A DNA stretch of 64,000 nucleotides from Aplectana chamaeleonis (GCA_029168955.1 JAPDOI010000437.1:248001-312000), one strand, 5' to 3'. Positions 42,001-54,079 are shown, counted from the first letter of the stretch. The notes: generated by a model not told the origin, from the sequence alone. Program-made: numbers and translations.

Positions 42001-45000
42001 ATTCGCAAAAGGTGAAAATTCGGACACTATTCAAATTCGACTATTCGGAAAAGGTGAATATTCGAATATTATTCGAATTCGACTATACGCAAAAGGTGAA
42101 TATTCGAATATTATTCGAATTAGACTATTCTCAAAAGGTGAATATTCGTATATTATTCGAATTCGACTATTCGGAAAAGGTGAATATTCGAATATTATTC
42201 GAATTCGACTATTCGGAAAAGGTGAATATTCGAATATTATTCGAATTCGACTATTCGCAAAAGGTGAATATTCGAATATTATTCGAATTAGACTATTCGG
42301 AAAAGGTGAATATTCGAATATTATTCGAATTCGACTATTCGGAAAAGGTGAATATTCGGACATTATTCAAATTCGACTATTCGGAAAAGGTGAATATTCG
42401 AATATTATTCGAATTCGACTATACGCAAAAGGTGAAAATTCGAACATTATTCGAATTTGACTATTCGGAAAAGGTGAATATTCGGACATTATTCAAATTC
42501 GACTATTCGGAAAAGGTGAATATTCGAATATTATTCGAATTCGACTATTCGGAAAAGGTGAATATTCGAATATTATTCGAATTCGACTATTCGGAAAAGG
42601 TGAATATTCGAATATTATTCGAATTTGACTATTCGCAAAAGGTGAATATTCGGACACTATTCAAATTCGACTATTCGGAAAAGGTGAATATTCGAATATT
42701 ATTCGAATTCGACTATTCGCAAAAGGTGAATATTCGGACACTATTCAAATTCGACTATACGCAAAAGGTGAAAATTCGAACATTATTCGAATTTGACTAT
42801 TCGGAAAAGGTGAATATTCGGACATTATTCAAATTCGACTATTCGGAAAAGGTGAATATTCGAATATTATTCGAATTCGACTATTCGGAAAAGGTGAATA
42901 TTCGGACATTATTCAAATTCGACTATTCGGAAAAGGTGAATATTCGAATATTATTCGAATTAGACTATTCGGAAAAGGTGAATATTCGAATATTATTCGA
43001 ATTCGACTATTCGGAAAAGGTGAATATTCGAATATTATTCGAATTAGACTATTCGGAAAAATGTGAATATTAGAATATTGTTCGAATTCGACTATACGCA
43101 AAAGGTGAAAATTCGAACATTATTCGAATTCGACTATTCGGAAAAGGTGAATATTCGGACATTATTGAAATTCGACTATTCGGAAAAGGTGAATATTCGA
43201 ATATTATTCGAATTAGACTATTCGGAAAAGGTGAATATTCGAATATTATTCGAATTCGACTATACGCAAAAGGTGAAAATTCGAACATTATTCGAATTCG
43301 ACTATTCGGAAAAGGTGAATATTCGGACATTATTCAAATTCGACTATTCGGAAAAGGTGAATATTCGAATATTATTCAAATTAGACTATTCGGAAAAATG
43401 TGAATATTAGAATATTGTTCGAATTCGACTATACGCAAAAGGTGAAAATTCGAACATTATTCGAATTCGACTATTCGCAAAAGGTGAAAATTCGGACATT
43501 ATTCGAATTCGACTATTCGCAAAAGGTGAATATTCGAATATTATTCGAATTAGACTATTCGGAAAAGGTGAATATTCGAATATAATTCGAATTCGACTAT
43601 ACGCAAAAGGTGAAAATTCGGACATTATTGAAATTCGACTATTCCGAAAAGGTGAATATTCGGACATTATTCGAATTCGACTATTCGGAAAAATGTGAAT
43701 ATTCGAATATTATTCGAATTAGACTATTCGGAAAAATGTGAATATTAGAATATTGTTCGAATTCGACTATACGCAAAAGGTGAAAATTCGAACATTATTC
43801 GAATTTGACTATTCGGAAAAGGTGAATATTCGGACATTATTCAAATTCGACTATTCGGAAAAGGTGAATATTCGAATATTATTCGAATTCGACTATTCGG
43901 AAAAGGTGAATATTCGAATATTATTCGAATTCGACTATTCGGAAAAGGTGAATATTCGAATATTATTCGAATTCGACTATTCGCAAAAGGTGAATATTCG
44001 AACATTATTCGAATTCGACTATTCGGAAAAGGTGAATATTCGAACATTATTCGAATTAGACTATTCGGAAAAGGTGAATATTCGAATATTATTCGAATTC
44101 GACTATACGCAAAAGGTGAAAATTCGAATATTATTCGAATTCGACTATTCGGAAAAGGTGAATATTCGGACATTATTCAAATTCGACTATTCGGAAAAGG
44201 TGAATATTCGGACATTATTCAAATTCGACTATTCGGAAAAGGTGAATATTCGAATATTATTCGAATTCGACTATACGCAAAATAGAAAATTCGAACATTA
44301 TTCGAATTCGACTATTCGGAAAAGGTGAATATTCGGACATTATTCAAATTCGACTATTCGGAAAAGGTGAATATTCGAATATTATTCGAATTAGACTATT
44401 CGGAAAAGGTGAATATTCGAATATTATTCGAATTCGACTATACGCAAAAGGTGAAAATTCGAACATTATTCGAATTCGACTATTCGCAAAAGGTGAAAAT
44501 TCGGACACTATTCAAATTCGACTATTCGGAAAAGGTGAATATTCGAATATTATTCGAATTAGACTATTCGGAAAAGGTGAATATTCGAATATTATTCGAA
44601 TTCGACTATACGCAAAAGGTGAAAATTCGAACATTATTCGAATTCGACTATTCGGAAAAGGTGAATATTCGAATATTATTCGAATTCTACTATTCGGAAA
44701 AGGTGAATATTCGGACATTATTCGAATTCTACTATTCGGAAAAGGTGAATATTCGGACATTATTCAAATTCGACTATTCGGAAAAGGTGAATATTCGAAT
44801 ATTATTCGAATTCGACTATACGCAAAAGGAGAAAATTCGAACATTATTCGAATTCTACTATTCGGAAAAGGTGAATATTCGGACATTATTCAAATTCGAC
44901 TATTCGGAAAAGGTGAATATTCGAATATTATTCAAATAAGACTATTCGGAAAAGGTGAATATTCGAATATTATTCGAATTCGACTATTCGGAAAAGGTGA

Positions 45001-45029
45001 ATATTCGAATATTATTCGAATTTGACTAT

Positions 45030-45440
45030 TCGGAAAAGGTGAATATTCGGACATTATTCAAATTCGACTATTCGGAAAAGGTGAATATTCGAATATTATT
45101 CGAATTAGACTATTCGGAAAAGGTGAATATTCGAATATTATTCGAATTCGACTATACGCAAAAGGTGAAAATTCGAACATTATTCGAATTCGACTATTCG
45201 GAAAAGGTGAATATTCGGACATTATTCAAATTCGACTATTCGGAAAAGGTGAATATTCGAATATTATTCGAATTAGACTATTCGGAAAAGGTGAATATTC
45301 GAATATTATTCGAATTCGACTATACGCAAAAGGTGAAAATTCGAACATTATTCGAATTCGACTATTCGGAAAAGGTGAATATTCGGACATTATTCAAATT
45401 CGACTATTCGGAAAAGGTGAATATTCGAATATTATTCAAA
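45030..45440. repeat. Higher-order repeat of 168 bp (four monomers)
   Basis: A four-monomer cycle repeats here: a CGGACATT-type unit, a TTAGACT-type unit, a basic unit leading into TACGC, and a GAAAATTCGAACATT unit. The CGGAC marks fall at 45,048, 45,216 and 45,384, exactly 168 bases apart. The same order is seen widely between about 18 and 49 kb. The 168-bp period is close to nucleosome spacing, which may or may not be meaningful. Confidence 0.85.
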
Positions 45441-48400
45441 TAAGACTATTCGGAAAAGGTGAATATTCGAATATTATTCGAATTCGACTATACGCAAAAG
45501 GTGAAAATTCGAACATTATTCGAATTCTACTATTCGGAAAAGGTGAATATTCGGACATTATTCAAATTCGACTATTCGGAAAAGGTGAATATTCGAATAT
45601 TATTCAAATTCGACTATTCGGAAAAGGTGAATATTCGAATATTATTCGAATTCGACTATACGCAAAAGGAGAAAATTCGAACATTATTCGAATTCGACTA
45701 TACGCAAAAGGTGAATATTCGAACATTATTCGAATTCTACTATTCGGAAAAGGTGAATATTCGGACATTATTCAAATTCGACTATTCGGAAAAATGTGAA
45801 TATTAGAATATTGTTCGAATTCGACTATACGCAAAAGGTGAAAATTCGAACATTATTCGAATTCGACTATTCGCAAAAGGTGAAAATTCGAACATTATTC
45901 GAATTCGACTATACGCAAAAGGTGAATATTCGGACACTATTCAAATTCGACTATTCGGAAAAGGTGAATATTCGAATATTATTCGAATTAGACTATTTGG
46001 AAAAGGTGAATATTCGAATATTATTCGAATTCGACTATACGCAAAAGGTGAATATTCGAATATTATTCGAATTCGACTATTCGGAAAAGGTGAATATTCG
46101 GACATTATTCAAATTCGACTATTCGGAAAAGGTGAATATTCGAATATTATTCGAATTAGACTATTCGGAAAAGGTGAAAATTCGAATATTATTCAAATTC
46201 GACTATTCGGAAAAGGTGAATATTCGAATATTATTCAAATTCGACTATACGCAAAAGGTGAATATTCGAATATTATTCGAATTCGACTATTCGGAAAAGG
46301 TGAATATTCGAATATTATTCGAATTCGACTATTCGCAAAAGGTGAATATTCGAATATTATTCGAATTAGACTATTCGGAAAAGGTGAATATTCGAATACT
46401 ATTCGAATTCGACTATACGCAAAAGGTGAAAATTCGGACACTATTCAAATTCGACTATTCGGAAAAGGTGAATATTCGAATATTATTCGAATTTGACTAT
46501 TCGCAAAAGGTGAAAATTCGGACATTATTCAAATTCGACTATTCGGAAAAGGTGAATATTCGGACATTATTCAAATTCGACTATTCGGAAAAGGTGAATA
46601 TTCGAATATTATTCGAATTAGACTATTCGGAAAAGGTGAATATTCGAATATTATTCGAATTCGACTATACGCAAAAGGTGAAAATTCGAACATTATTCGA
46701 ATTCGACTATTCGGAAAAGGTGAATATTCGGACATTATTCAAATTCGACTATTCGGAAAAGGTGAATATTCGAATATTATTCAAATTAGACTATTCGGAA
46801 AAGGTGAATATTCGAATATTATTCGAATTCGACTATACGCAAAAGGTGAAAATTCGAACATTATTCGAATTCGACTATTCGCAAAAGGTGAAAATTCGGA
46901 CATTATTCGAATTCGACTATTCGCAAAAGGTGAATATTCGAATATTATTCAAATAAGACTATTCGGAAAAGGTGAATATTCGAATATTATTCGAATTCGA
47001 CTATACGCAAAAGGTGAAAATTCGAACATTATTCGAATTCGACTATTCGCAAAAGGTGAAAATTCGGACACTATTCAAATTCGACTATTCGGAAAAGGTG
47101 AATATTCGAATATTATTCGAATTCGACTATTCTGAAAAATGTGAATATTCGAATATTATTCGAATTCGACTATACGCAAAAGGTGAATATTCGAATATTA
47201 TTCGAATTCGACTATACGCAAAAGGTGAAAATTCGAACATTATTCGAATTCGACTATACGCAAAAGGTGAATATTCGAATATTATTCGAATTAGACTATT
47301 CGGAAAAGGTGAATATTCGAATATTATTCAAATAAGACTATTCGGAAAAGGTGAATATTCGAATATTATTCAAATAAGACTATTCGGAAAAGGTGAATAT
47401 TCGAATATTATTCAAATAAGACTATTCGGAAAAGGTGAATATTCGAATATTATTCGAATTCGACTATACGCAAAAGGTGAAAATTCGAACATTATTCGAA
47501 TTCTACTATTCGGAAAAGGTGAATATTCGGACATTATTCAAATTCGACTATTCGGAAAAGGTGAATATTCGAATATTATTCAAATTCGACTATTCGGAAA
47601 AGGTGAATATTCGAATATTATTCGAATTAGACTATTCGGAAAAGGTGAATATTCGAATATTATTCGAATTAGACTGTTCGGAAAAGGTGAATATTCGAAT
47701 ATTATTCGAATTAGACTATTCGGAAAAGGTGAATATTCGAATATTATTCAAATTCGACTATTCGGAAAAGGTGAATATTCGAATATTATTCAAATAAGAC
47801 TATTCGGAAAAGGTGAATATTCGAATATTATTCGAATTCGACTATACGCAAAAGGTGAAAATTCGAACATTATTCGAATTCTACTATTCGGAAAAGGTGA
47901 ATATTCGGACATTATTCGAATTCTACTATTCGGAAAAGGTGAATATTCGGACATTATTCAAATTCGACTATTCGGAAAAGGTGAATATTCGAATATTATT
48001 CAAATTAGACTATTCGGAAAAGGTGAATATTCGAATATTATTCGAATTCGACTATACGCAAAAGGTGAAAATTCGAACATTATTCGAATTCGACTATTCG
48101 CAAAAGGTGAAAATTCGGACATTATTCGAATTCGACTATTCGGAAAAGGTGAATATTCGAATATTATTCAAATTAGACTATTCGGAAAAGGTGAATATTC
48201 GAATATTATTCGAATTCGACTATACGCAAAAGGTGAAAATTCGAACATTATTCGAATTCTACTATTCGGAAAAGGTGAATATTCGGACATTATTCAAATT
48301 CGACTATTCGGAAAAGGTGAATATTCGAATATTATTCAAATTAGACTATTCGGAAAAGGTGAATATTCGAATATTATTCGAATTCGACTATACGCAAAAG

Positions 48401-49499
48401 GTGAAAATTCGAACATTATTCGAATTCGACTATTCGCAAAAGGTGAAAATTCGGACATTATTCGAATTCGACTATTCGCAAAAGGTGAATATTCGAATAT
48501 TATTCGAATTAGACTATTCGGAAAAATGTGAATATTAGAATATTGTTCGAATTCGACTATACGCAAAAAAAGGAGAAAATTCGAACATTATTCGAATTCG
48601 ACTATACGCAAAAGGTGAATATTCGGACACTATTCAAATTCGACTATTCGGAAAAGGTGAATATTCGAATATTATTCGAATTAGATTATCGGAAAAGGTG
48701 AATATTCGAATATTATTCGAATTCGACTATACGCAAAAGGTGAATATTCGAATATTATTCGAATTCGACTATACGCAAAAGGAGAAAATTCGAACATTAT
48801 TCGAATTCGACTATACGCAAAAGGTGAATATTCGAATATTATTCGAATTCGACTATACGCAAAAGGTGAAAATTCGAACATTATTCGAATTCTACTATTC
48901 GGAAAAGGTGAATATTCGGACATTATTCAAATTCGACTATTCGGAAAAGGTGAATATTCGAATATTATTCAAATAAGACTATTCGGAAAAGGTGAATATT
49001 CGAATATTATTCGAATTCGACTATACGCAAAAGGTGAAAATTCGAACATTATTCGAATTCTACTATTCGGAAAAGGTGAATATTCGGACATTATTCAAAT
49101 TCGACTATTCGGAAAAGGTGAATATTCGAATATTATTCAAATAAGACTATTCGGAAAAGGTGAATATTCGAATATTATTCGAATTCGACTATTCGGAAAA
49201 GGTGAAAATTCGGACACTATTCAAATTCGACTATTCGGAAAAGGTGAATATTCGAATATTATTCGAATTAGATTATCGGAAAAGGTGAATATTCGAATAT
49301 TATTCAAATTCGACTATTCGGAAAAGGTGAATATTCGAATATTATTCAAATAAGACTATTCGGAAAAGGTGAATATTCGAACATTATTCGAATTCGACTA
49401 TACGCAAAAGGTGAGTATTCGGACACTATTCAAATTCGACTATTCGGAAAAGGTGAATATTCGAATATTACTCGAATTCGACTACTCGGAAAAGGTGAA

Positions 49500-49570
49500 T
49501 ATTCGGATATTATTCAAATTCGATTATTCGCAGAGGTGAATATTCGAACGTTATTCCAATTTGAATACCC
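49500..49570. repeat. Degenerate right edge of the satellite
   Basis: The last monomers are diverged: one reads GATTATTCGCAGAGG and CGAACGTTATTCC, and the array stops at TTTGAATACCCGAG. CAGAGG monomers like this edge copy also occur inside the array near 10,110, 21,190, 27,610 and 36,540. Confidence 0.75.
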
Positions 49571-49883
49571 GAGCTGATTTTAAAAAAAATATGAAAATCA
49601 GCTCTAATGTATGAAGGAAGCGACATACCTTTCAACACTGAATTCTTTTTCTTCACTACTCAATTGTTGCATTTTTCCGAACGCAAGAGCTAAACTTTTC
49701 CCCACACCATCTGATGAGGATACTAGGGCGGTTCTAACAGGGGGAGCCACATGGCAATCAAGGTGAAGTGGGGAACCTTCACAATTGGGAGAACCGGTGA
49801 CAACCAGTGAAACGCCCCGAAAAAGAATGAAAGTGACCCAACACTCATGCAAGTCATTTTCAAGATTGAGTGGGTTTTACTGC
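49571..49883. other. Unassigned flank to the right of the satellite
   Basis: No gene, RNA or clear repeat is recognised. A 12-base word, GGGAACCTTCAC, at about 49,771 occurs again in direct orientation at about 51,249, on the other side of the large inverted repeat. Short open frames here lack any recognisable domain. Confidence 0.5.
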
Positions 49884-51020
49884 CGGTTTTTCGTCCATAA
49901 CTTGTTTGTGCTCAGAGATAGACCTTTGGTGGAAGTTGTTCTCGGTATTCACATACAATTCTGCATTGAAAAACGTTTTCAGTTAAAAAAAAACGTTCCC
50001 CTTATTCCAGCCGATTTCAGTTTATAAAGTGCATTTTTTTAGTTCATAACTTTTTTGTGCTTGGAGATAGAACTTTGGTGAAAGTCGTTTTCGGTATTCC
50101 CATACAGTTCTGAATTGAAAAACGCTTTCAAATTTAAAAAAAAACGTTCTCCTTCTTCCAGCCGAATTCAGTTTGTAAAGTGCATTTTTTTAGTTCATAA
50201 GTTTTTTTGTGGTTGGAGAGGCCTTTGGTGAAGCTTGTTTTCAAAATCTCGATGGAATTCTGCGTCAACTTGTGCTTCCAGTTTGGAAAAGTGTTTTCTC
50301 GATCCTTCAGCCTAATTCATTTTACGAAGCACCGGTTTTTCGCCTATAACTCTTTAACCTCTGGAGATAGGGTTTTGGTAATGTCGTTTTTGAAATCTAC
50401 GTAAAATTCTGCCTCGGATGACATATCGGGTTCCTAACTTTGCTTGCTACATAAGCCAGCCAGGTAGGTGGAGCCGTTGTTGGCTCCAGCAAAACTGCGT
50501 CTCTCATTTAAACCATAGAGGCGAGAGCACCCTATGGAGATAACTATGAAAATCGGCTTCAGCGACCTGGCTGACTTACGGGGCAAGCAAAGTTAGGAAC
50601 CTGATATATCATTCGACCCCGAGTTTTACAGAAATTTCAGATGCAACTTTCACCATAACCCTATCTTCAACGGTTAAAGAGTTGTAGGCGAAAAACCGGT
50701 GTTTCGTAAAATGGGTTAGGCTGAAGGATCGAGAGAATATTTTTTCAAACTTTAAACGCTATTCGATGCAGAATTGTATGGGGATTCCGAAAACAACCTT
50801 CACGAAAGGCTGTCTCCTAGGGTAAAAAGTTAGGGGCGAAAAACTGATTGCTTTTAGGGAAAGAAATGTTAATTCATAAATTGAAATCGGCTGAGAGATT
50901 GGGAACGTATTTTCTCGAATTGAGAACATTATTTGACGCAAAATTTCATGAAAATTCTGGAAACAGCTCTGTTCAAAGATCCATCGAAAAGGGTAAAAAT
51001 GGTATCAGCTAAGAACAGGT
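49884..51020. repeat. Large inverted repeat with about 150-bp subunits (foldback-like element)
   Basis: The left arm holds four direct subunits starting near 49,884, 50,034, 50,184 and 50,333. Each begins with a TTCATAACTYTTT-like segment and runs through GGAGATAG and TTTGGTGAAG-like words. The right arm carries the same subunit in reverse orientation, with matching points near 50,685, 50,835 and 50,990. The arms meet in a near-perfect inverted pair (50,417-50,466 with 50,565-50,614, sharing GGTTCCTAACTTTGCTTGC). The central loop of about 100 bases has two small hairpins (GGAGCC/GGCTCC and CCATAG/CTATGG). The structure resembles a foldback transposon with internally repetitive arms. No transposase lies inside; end points are approximate because the outer subunits are diverged. 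Confidence 0.75.
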
Positions 51021-51326
51021 AGTTTTTCAAAAATCGCTTGAAGAAATTTTCCGACAGATTTTGACTCCAAGACAGCTCAAAGGAAATTTTTCATGACCTA
51101 CGCAGATCATTTCATTAAGACTAGTGAATTTCTAAAGGTCATCTGACGGAAAATTTTTTTTCAAAATTAATGTTAAAAAATAAAAATACATTGAATGCAA
51201 GAAAAAGAGGATTAAGAAAATGTCAAATTTTCATGTTTCAAGTCTATAGGGAACCTTCACCATTCCCCACTCAGGTATCCTAAACAACCTTCACCTTTCG
51301 GACCGTTGTTTCCACCCCAACGAACC

Positions 51327-51612
51327 TATGACACCAACCCGGGGTTTTCCTTCCCTTCCGAAATCGTTGCGGCGCGGAGAAATAGGGGTGGACAAACGGC
51401 CGCGATAACAACCTTTGGGGGTGCTAAGCACAGATTTGACATCCGTTTCCGGTGTTACGGAAGGTTGCGGCACAGTGCCGTGGTTTGTCGACGTTTTAGA
51501 TTTGGCCGTGCTATCTCGCCAGTCAGGCCTTTTGTCCACTGCATATGGCTACACCAATTTCTCCGCACCGCAACGCTTCTGGCAAGAGAGGAAGACCCGG
51601 ATTGGTGTTATA
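51327..51612. repeat. Inverted repeat of about 286 bp, MITE-like
   Basis: The left arm 51,327-51,383 and right arm 51,557-51,612 are reverse complements at roughly 75-80% identity by eye. They share TGCGG..CGGAGAAAT and ACACCAA.CCGGG segments. A second inner match (GTGGACAAA.GGCC at about 51,390 and its complement near 51,525) extends the symmetry. No target duplication is evident. An old MITE or foldback remnant is the simplest reading. Confidence 0.6.
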
Positions 51613-52640
51613 ATTGCGCGGCGGCACGGAAAAATGGGCGCGCCCTAGAGGGATGGCAATTGGTACTCCCCCCTTCTAGTAATAGCACCGATTTGGCTAA
51701 AACTTTGCCAAGAGGCTTTTTTGAGCTGTGGATTAAGAATCTCTTATCCTTTTCGCGATTTTTCAAGGATTATTGGCTCAGACAAAAACGCGCTCCACGC
51801 CCCGCTGAAGGCCGCCAGCGAGATAGTGGCCGTGGATCGCGAAATCCGATGTTTTGCCGCCCACGGTAGTAGCTATCGCGGGGGCGGTAGCGACTGTCGT
51901 GGGCGAGTAGCCGCTTCCTGCCCTGGTGATAAGCCCCTCTGAGCTTTTTGTTTTCAAAAATATACTCACGCACCGGTGTACGACGCGGCCGCACGCCAAC
52001 ACGCGACCCGTCCAGTGCACCGAGCACCAACTGGGGACCCCAGCGATTGAGCAGGGCCTTCAGCGTCCAGGCAGAGCCAAGTACCGCGAAATTGGGCAAT
52101 TGAACAGAAGGCATTGCCTTCATTCGAATCCTGGCTCAGAACCGCGTCGTATGCCTCCCTTGGAAACTAGCGTCTTGGGCGTCGAGCATCTTTTTGGGGG
52201 CACGTTTTGCCCGTGATGGGCACGCTCTCGTGTCAGGAGGGCAAGCACTCGCCTATCGCGTGTCTACAGGAAAAAGGGAAGATCGGAGTGAGCGTCGAGC
52301 TCCTTTTTATCTGAGATGGTTTAGGGGTAGGTTCTCTAGGCAAAATTTCAGTGATATCGGAGACTTTAACGATATAATTACCCTATACTTACCGTGATCT
52401 TTCGAAGCACCGAAAGTGGACCTCTTATTCAGCACCTCGAATAAGCTCCTTAGGCTAAGTTAGAGCGGAAAATTTGATTTTGTAGCATTCTTTGCGTTGT
52501 TGCCCGCACAGGTTTAGAGATGAGTCGTGCCTCATTAATTTCATTTGTAGGTGGAAATAAAGCTTTAGAAGAAGAATTCAACTTGTTATTGCCGCTCACT
52601 TCGTAGTTGAGCAATATTGCTATGAATGCTTGAATTATTC
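51613..52640. other. Unassigned intergenic stretch
   Basis: The stretch is moderately GC-rich up to about 52,320, then AT-richer. On the minus strand (52,123-51,770) an open frame contains LVLGALDGSRVGV, which faintly recalls the catalytic segment of Harbinger/PIF-type DDE transposases, but the rest is low-complexity Arg-rich sequence. A GAAGGCA/TGCCTTC hairpin and ATTCGAATCC lie near 52,110-52,135 but do not fold as a tRNA. I can support no gene. Confidence 0.4.
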
Positions 52641-52801
52641 GTCATTCGAATATTCGAATTTCGAATATTCGTTCGTTCAAAATAAAAAATGAACGAATTT
52701 ATTCGAAATTCGTTCGTTCGGAGTAAAAAATAAACGAACTTATTCGAAATTCGTTCGTTCGAAATAAAAAATAATCGAATTTATTCGAAATTCGTTCGTT
52801 C
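52640..52801. repeat. 41-bp tandem triplicate related in motif to the satellite
   Basis: After a cluster of ATTCGAATATTCGAA at 52,644-52,671, three units of exactly 41 bp follow (52,675-52,715, 52,716-52,756, 52,757-52,797). Each begins GTTCG or GTTCA, passes an AT-rich AATAAAAAATRAACGAA-like core, and ends TTATTCGAAATTCGTTC. The monomer is different from the 42-bp satellite but is built from the same ATTCG/TTCGAA words and has nearly the same length. Confidence 0.85.
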
Positions 52802-53770
52802 GGTCTCTTTTTAAAAAGTTCTCACTCCACTAGCCAAGTCTGCACTTTCTGTGCTCTCAAAAATCAATCAATTCTACGAATGCTCCGCCTCTTGCCTGCT
52901 ACCAGGGTAGAGCACCCATGTTAGTGCAGGAGCAGCCAAGTGCAGGCGCTCGCATTCCACTCAACTCGAAGGCAGAGCCCGAGGAGTGCACACTTGACAA
53001 TGAAGTGAGTCGGTCTAGCCCCACCCCGAGACGGCTCGTATGTACCGCTGGTTTGATTTTGGCTTCAACGTTACGTCGGTGTCGTCGTCTGGCGGCACTG
53101 CGCACGCGACCCAACACGCATTGACAACGCCACCTCCGATTCCGAGCTCCGCCTCCTGATTCTCCAAATCGGCGACCCTCCGACCCAAAATTTTGTACGT
53201 CAAAGACGAAGCTCATCTTAGCCGAAATCGTTACAATTTGATTTATATTCTTGATTATTTCCATGTATGTTCTCTTTTTGAGCACGTTTTTAGCCTTCTC
53301 TATTTCACTTTGTGAGACCTGCATTAAATGCAGCCTTCGGGTTGCCCAGGATAGTTTGCCTTTCATTTGAAGATTTTTTATCCATGGCCGCCGGTTTTCT
53401 TGGTGTGAAATCATGAAATATCATTCCTGTATGGCGTTAATCCTGTGTATGTTAAACCGGTATCATTGTTGCTTGCAGCTTGTGAGAGAACCTCATTTTC
53501 TTCATGTGTGAGATTCATACTGTGTTGTTAGCGTTTTTACTGTTTGTGATTTTGGATTTTGAAGGAAATTGCTTTGGAAGTAAATTTTTGTTGGATTTTG
53601 TGTTGATTAATGTTTTGATACTGTTGCGATTCGTTACAAAAAGGTGAGAGAATACGTGCTAAGTCTACTGAGCAGTTTTAGCACAGTACACACGTAGCGA
53701 TCGAAGAAGCTAGCGGAAAGGTTAGCGGTATTGTAAGCAGTTTGAGACCCGGCTCCCTAAGAACGGCTTT
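52802..53770. other. Unassigned stretch left of the LTR element
   Basis: The first half (to about 53,200) is GC-rich; the second half is AT-rich. A minus-strand open frame of 171 codons (53,414-52,899) has an acidic/basic helical N-half and an Arg/Ser-rich C-half with no recognisable domain. It may be chance. No splice-supported gene, RNA or mobile-element terminus could be identified. Confidence 0.4.
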
Positions 53771-53846
53771 AGTCAACGTGCTGATGGTAGAGTAAGCCGT
53801 GTTTATGTATGATAGGGTGAAGTGATAACGAATGGTGATATGGGGG

Positions 53847-53855
53847 TTATAAAAG
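53847..53855 (+). promoter_or_regulatory. TATA box of the 5' LTR
   Basis: TTATAAAAG is present and conserved in the 3' LTR at 60,692-60,700. Transcription would start roughly 25-30 bases downstream, around the GAGAGGTTACTTC segment; the exact start is not visible. Confidence 0.7.
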
Positions 53856-53924
53856 GCAAGAGAGGTTACTTCTTTTTGTCTCGATCATCAGCAGACTCCA
53901 CAGCTCCAGCACAGAAGATTCGGC

Positions 53925-54014
53925 ACTCGACGACGGCAGCACACTCGACGACGACAACACACTCGACGACGACAGCACACTCGACGACGACAACACACTC
54001 GACGACGACAACAC
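53925..54014 (+). repeat. 18-bp minisatellite inside the LTR, five units
   Basis: Units of the form ACTCGACGACGACAACAC repeat five times here and six times in the 3' LTR (60,778-60,885). The repeat lies just downstream of the TATA box, within the likely transcribed leader. Copy-number difference is a normal slippage product. Confidence 0.9.
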
Positions 54015-54079
54015 TCATCGTCGCTCGTCTTCCGATTCAAGCTCAGAAGACATTAGGTAAATACTGTTGTGAAGCCCGC

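Larger units (their letters stand above)
154..49570. repeat. 49.4-kb satellite array of a 42-bp monomer
   Basis: The whole stretch is head-to-tail copies of a 42-bp unit; 7,200-7,241 is a typical basic copy. The unit runs GAATTCGACTATTCGG, then AAAAGGTGAATATTCG, then AATATTATTC. It contains two perfect palindromes, AATATTCGAATATT and TCGAATTCGA. Recurrent variants are CTATACGCAAAAGG for CTATTCGGAAAAGG, GAATTAGACT for GAATTCGACT, CGGACATTATTCAAATT for CGAATATTATTCGAATT, GTGAAAATTCGAACATT for GTGAATATTCGAATATT, a 43-bp ATGTG form, and 41-bp forms that lack one A in the A4 run. About 1,180 copies fit the length. One frame translates as EFDYSEKVNIRILF repeated; three of six frames are stop-free, which explains long open frames on both strands. 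No other gene or insertion interrupts the array. It is a tandem satellite, possibly heterochromatic or centromeric in role, but function is not shown by sequence. Confidence 0.98.

Noticed and set aside
154..49570. CRISPR array
   Set aside because: There are no spacers: repeats are directly adjacent and variants are point changes of one monomer. The context is eukaryotic.
154..49570. Telomeric repeat
   Set aside because: The unit is 42 bp and ATTCG-based, and no TTAGGC or TTAGGG tracts are seen.
51770..52123. Minus-strand frame with LGALDGSRVGV, possible Harbinger/PIF transposase fragment
   Set aside because: Only one short segment resembles the family. The rest is Arg-rich low complexity with no second catalytic motif.
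52070..52145. tRNA-like segment with GAGCCA...TGGCTC ends and ATTCGAATCC
   Set aside because: The T-stem does not pair and the hairpin in the anticodon position has the wrong loop (no U at position 33).
52899..53414. Minus-strand open frame of 171 codons
   Set aside because: No domain or codon pattern supports it; the composition shifts midway. It was left as unassigned.
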